In this document: one piece after another, positions 59,209-64,000 of the stretch
Position numbering within the stretch: position 1 is the stretch's first letter
Layout: each line of letters opens with the position of its first letter
Origin: Ulota crispa
Lineage: Eukaryota > Streptophyta > Bryopsida > Orthotrichales > Orthotrichaceae
Assembly: GCA_963920765.1 (NCBI GenBank)
Contig: OY987242.1
Span: 14,470,002-14,534,001 of the forward strand
DNA: 64,000 nucleotides
Reading direction: 5' to 3'
Position numbers and translations under genes: made by a program
The notes under the pieces: generated by a model
Database searches by the model: none
Told to the model about the DNA's origin: nothing
Seen by the model: only the letters and a program-made list of their open reading frames with translations

Positions 59209-59919
59209 GTGCCCTCAACATTATTTTTCTTCATTGGTGCTCTTCAAACATGCCCTTGCGCTTCTAATGTGCTACATAGATAGTCATTTGATCATTCACC
59301 AAGGGAAATAGAGGATAAAGCTCACCAAACTTAAGATAAATTGGGTTTGAAAGGATATTGCTCAACACATTAAAATGGAGTGTCATGAGAGAATTTTGAG
59401 GGGCATGGAGCACTTAATATCCATGCTTGTGAAGTATGTTAGAGATGCTCTCATTAGACCAGACTAAGTTATAACTATCTTACACTTTTCACAATTTTCT
59501 TACGATTTTCCTACAGATCAAAGATTTGAGTTGGACATCCAAGTTCACTTTTTGGAGTAAATAGTACTTTTAGCCAAAGATTTGTCCAATTACTTTGTAG
59601 CCATATATCGTATTGAGTTATAGTGGTATTTACACAGTATTTACATATTTATTTTACACATGCTGATAAATTGTCACAATGAAGACAATAACAGCGACTA
59701 TGTTTTAAAACTTGAGAACTGGGATAGGAAATTCTCTTTTCCTTCCAACTCACATGAATAACTCTAGGATTTCAATAGGGCACCTAGGAGTATATGTTGA
59801 TCATTCATCATTCATTTAAGATTTTATTGTTTCTTCTCTAGCAAGTTATTTTATTGATTCAATGAACTAAAGTTTTACATGCCAAACTTGGGTGAAACAT
59901 TAGGAAAAATTTGTGCTCT
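59209..59919. other. Intergenic DNA, no gene seen
   Basis: AT-rich, stop-dense; no repeat terminus recognised. Confidence 0.4.
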
Positions 59920-60170
59920 CTAGGAGCCTCCTCCAAAGTCTAAAAAGGATCCCAAAATATGTACTAATTGCAATAAACAAATCACTAATTTCTTATTTCC
60001 GTCCACCTTTTGAGTTCAATGCAATCATGAAAGCTATATTATTATGCTATCTCAATTGGACAAAGTTATGGGTACAAATGTACAATAGAACCATAAGTTA
60101 TATTTTATTTTATTTGAATAGATGAGTGAAGTACTTGAATAATGACTAGTAAATACATTTACATATTTTG
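59920..60170. repeat. Dispersed repeat S, copy 2
   Basis: Partner of 36130-36400 with the same ordered landmarks, roughly 80 percent alike by eye. Confidence 0.6.
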
Positions 60171-63100
60171 TGAGTGCAATACCTTTTGTATAGTTTTGGA
60201 TTGTGCATGTGGCTAAGGTCCTTCATATAAGATAACAATAAATATGAATATTTTTTCTTATACTCATACTAACATGCCTAACCTCCAAATACTGTAATAG
60301 CTTACTTTGTCAAATATTATGGGCTCTTGGTGGGCTCAAATTTTTCCCAATGCATGTTTTTGAAATACAATTTGTAAGAATTGGCTTTTCTTTTGGACAT
60401 TCATAGTTCATACATCATTGATCTTTTCGTAGGATAATAAAAAAATTGACAAAAAGGTCATTATGGTGACAAGTGACAACACTTAGACTCATGGTAATTG
60501 AAGAATTAATCAACCAATAAAAGTCAATGAGACGGTCTCATTCATCAATGTTATTCAACTTTAGAATCTTTTGTAAATTTTAACAACCGTGATTTTTACT
60601 TATTTCGAAATGGAAAAACACATTGTAGATTATTTGTATCTCCTTATTTCCTTAATCATTCCTAATTTTCTCCTTAGAAGTGAATCTCACTTGTATTAAA
60701 AAATTTATTGGTAATTTCATCTCCAAATTTGATTCTAATATCACTTATTGAATCATTGACTTATGCTTGTTATACAAAGTAGTTTAAAGATATCCAATAG
60801 TCTATCCTAATATCTAAGGATCTTCTTTTCTAAACAATATGGCAAATTGATTACCAACTTTAGTAGAGGTACAAACCACTAGTCACTACCAACACCTAAT
60901 TCTAAGCAATAGTTGAGTAAACTAGTTAAGTGGCTCTCTTTTCTATCACATTTCATGCATGGCAAAATGGCTCGCAAAATGGTCGCCAACCTTTTACAAT
61001 AGTAAAAGTGGTAATATCACATCACTCATATGACTACATGAGCGGCATGAGTTAGCTTGTATTTCAATTCATTTATTAATTGAGCTTGCTTGCCTTAGTA
61101 AATCCAAGGCTTGCCCCTCTTGTTTATCCATTGGAGCCTTACCTATCATATCAAGTATCAAAGGCATTTATCCTTCAAAAAATATTGCAAAGATGGTTTA
61201 CAAACAAATATAACAAATAATGTGACAAAAGAAGAAGAGAGATTGATATTTCTTATGGATTTGGCCTTTTAGAGCCAAAATTTAGATCTACTTTTGTACC
61301 AACCTAATTCTAATTGTCATGTTTGAAACTTTTATACTAGTCCCATATTTGGTAATTACTTAAACTAACTAACCTAAGCAGATTGTTAATAGCTTGCATT
61401 TTGGCAAAAAAAGAAGACAAATTACTTTCTCACTAGCAAATGTTCCAATTTCACACCATCCAAAAATCTTTTTCAAATATTTTAACACTGTGGTGCTACA
61501 AAATTAAAATCAAAATAAGAATTATATAATAATATGAAGTATGAGACATACAAATTTATCTTTACAATTTTGCCTAACATTTTAGATTAAAAACCAAATT
61601 TTGTACAGTACAAACAAAAAACCTATTAATAACTGTGCTATTATATCTGATTAATATGAAGGCTCAGGGAGATCACTAGCCTATGTTTTTGTGGGTTAAA
61701 AGATAGGGCCCATTTTATTCAAAGGACAAAAAAATTATATAATATGTAAACCTACTATATGGTTCATGAAATACTATACACTTTAGTATATATAAATTAG
61801 GGTGTGTAAAAACATTAGGTAGTAGGATTTATTTATTAATAAATTAGCCATTACAAATAGGGGTTGTAAAAAAATTTAGTGTTGTTTGTTGCTCTCCATG
61901 TTAAGTTGTTTTAAATACGTGCCATAGAATTGAGAAATACTAAAAACTTGTTACTAGATTTTTTTTACTTAGACTATGGCCCTCTAATTCATATGCTTGT
62001 TATTGGTTTCATGGTGAATACCATTATACCACGTGTGTATATGTAATAGAAAGTAAGATTTTTTTTGATGAATAATGGAGGTAGGATAAAATTGGACAAA
62101 CAAAATTTATACATAAAACAGCGCCATTTAAAACCAAATGAATGAATTTATAAAAAAATAGGGTATTAGAAATATGATTTGCATAGCTTTTTATATAAAA
62201 ATACAGTCACTTTAATTACCATACTTTAGATAAATAACCCTACATCAAATACCCTCTTAACTCACATGTATACCATAAAATCACAAGGAGTGATCTCCCC
62301 AAGTATGAAGGGTTTAAAACAAGTCTCCTTGCGACTTTAGAGTTGGCAAATTTGGTTTCTTTGAGTGGAAATCATTGCTGTGCAGCAATATGCCACCCTG
62401 CACTAATTTAGAAAAACGTGATAACTTGAATAGTGTGAATTTGGTAGAATGGTGTAACATGCAATAACAAGACAAATCAGAGTAAGGTAAGAGGCTCATG
62501 AATGGACCGTCTAAGAGAAAGTGCGTTTCTATGGAAAAATAACAACAACTTGGTAAAATAGAAATATTTTTGGTAGAAGGTCAAAGAAGAGATAGTTTTG
62601 TGGTTGCTAAATTTGAAATTTTATGAGTGAGTATGAATTAATTATTATTTATCAAAGCAAAAGGTGCATAGGTAGTTATTTTTGATCATAGGTGGTAGCA
62701 TTCATGATGCAAATGTGGTTTGCAAATGGACCACATGAGTCCAAAAAGCAACCACTACAAAGTTAAGAATGCTCCAATAAGGCCCTTAACCCCTAAAGGA
62801 CTAAAGAGCCCAATATGGCCAAATGGGGTTCTTGGAGGTGTAAAAGTAGACAATAAAGGCATTGCATGCTCAAGTTTTGGTCTGCCACTCAAGTCCAAAT
62901 GGAGCTAAAGTCCAACAAAACTTTTGGATCAGCTTGTTGTTTCTTGAAGCCTCTAGATTTGTACCCAAATAGTTGAATTTACTATTTTTAATATTAAAAC
63001 TACTAGTGGAAGTGTATATAGGCATTGTACATTGCATTATGGATGGAGGAATTTTGGATGGAGATCGTTGGTATGGGTTGGAAGCCCACACTCCCATGTA

Positions 63101-64000
63101 TAGGGGAGAAGGTTGGCTACATGTCACTTTTTTTTTTCTCAATTGGGCAAGGTTTTTGTAGCTCTAAAGTAGTAAGCTAGCTAGATCCACTTACTTTGAA
63201 TGACCATAAGTTTTGGAGTTTTTTCCCATTTGAGGAGTTTTTTTTTCCATCAAATATAGCTAGACACTGTCTCATGGTATTAACCATTAGGTGATTTATT
63301 TTTTTGGGAAAAATCACATCAAAGTCCAAAATCCATATTGTGACTACTACCCAAATTAACAAATATGAGATTCTCAATGGTGGAGATTTTGCAGATTTAC
63401 TTGGATTTGAAATCAGACTAGCCTTAAACTTTTGATTTATAGTTGGGTATAGAATGACGGTTTGGATTGTGTGAATACTTGTTCAACTTTCTAAAAGTTG
63501 GGGGAATGTGTTGAAGGTTCCATATTGGAGGCAACAATGCTAGGATGCAAGCCTTGAGCGGTGAGCTTGTGAGCCTCAAGCGTGAATAACATGAGCGGTG
63601 AGCCTGAAACTTTTAAAAATTTCAAAAATCATAGATTAATTTCATATTTCTTAAAAAAATTAGTAAAATTCCAACAAAAATTCTATTTATAGAAAATTTT
63701 GAGACCTATGACCACAGACATATTCCTATATCTATAACCGCGGAAATGTGAAATCTTTTGGTAAAAGTCTTTTTGGTGACAATATTGTATAAAGAATAAT
63801 TTCAAAGTTACAAAGTGAGTGATGAGCTTCATGTACAACCATTTAGAAGATGGATCATTGAATAACTGAAATATAGGAGAATGAGATAATATAATTTACA
63901 AACACATGTAATAAAAGAAGGCCTTCCTCTTTAGGCTCATTCTAAGCTAAACTAGAAGAATCCTTATCACTGCACTAAAGTGCAAAATTTGACTATTAAG
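60171..64000. other. AT-rich intergenic DNA, no supported gene
   Basis: Long runs of A/T-rich, stop-dense sequence. Minor features: agaggctcatgaatggaccgtctaaga near 62490 resembles a block at 42570; ttaacccctaaaggac near 62787 matches ends of repeat R; gagcggtgagc is directly repeated near 63558 and 63594. No exon, tRNA or transposon protein seen. Confidence 0.45.

Noticed and set aside
58857..59283. Similar proteins encoded on opposite strands
   Set aside because: Mirror frames produced by the foldback MITE at 58805-59200.

Overview
This is plant nuclear DNA. Four intact, intron-bearing genes sit in the right half: cytosolic ribosomal proteins eS1 (RPS3a) and uL13 (RPL13a), a peroxisome-targeted naphthoate synthase (MenB/NS), and a GH95 alpha-L-fucosidase. 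Their introns are short and canonical. Telo-box motifs (AAACCCTA) lie near both ribosomal genes, and MuDR- and En/Spm-type transposase relics fill the left half. The species cannot be fixed from the sequence. The protein variants and the orphan dispersed genes would fit a non-flowering land plant, but that is only an impression.

Layout. 0.4-4.7 kb is a giant foldback repeat (element A) with two ~2.1 kb arms. 5-11 kb is repeat-rich intergenic DNA with MITEs and a 179-bp tandem repeat. 11.0-16.35 kb is a MuDR-type element with ~0.7 kb terminal inverted repeats, a 9-bp target duplication and a dead transposase split by element B. Element B is a 1.73 kb insertion, 1.63 kb of which looks identical to one arm of element A. 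18-30.3 kb holds En/Spm (CACTA) transposase fragments plus two convergent, intron-containing orphan genes that I do not recognise. 30.6-33.7 kb is a non-autonomous CACTA element with a nested foldback MITE and simple arrays. 34-39.5 kb holds further repeats, including a Helitron-like terminus with a minisatellite that is also present at 18 kb.

39.9-57 kb is the gene island. RPS3a (+) and RPL13a (-) are convergent. RPL13a (-) and MenB (+) are divergent and share a ~1.4 kb promoter interval. MenB (+) and GH95 (-) are convergent. The four genes are unrelated in function (translation, phylloquinone synthesis, cell-wall xyloglucan trimming), as is normal in plants. MITEs invade the island: a hAT-type MITE 48 bp upstream of the RPS3a telo-box, a MULE-type MITE in RPS3a intron 3, and a hAT MITE nested in a MULE MITE between RPL13a and MenB. 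57-64 kb returns to AT-rich repeats, including a 396-bp perfect-foldback MITE.

All exon joins were made by eye from GT/GC-AG sites, reading frame and family knowledge. Every summed CDS length is a multiple of three.
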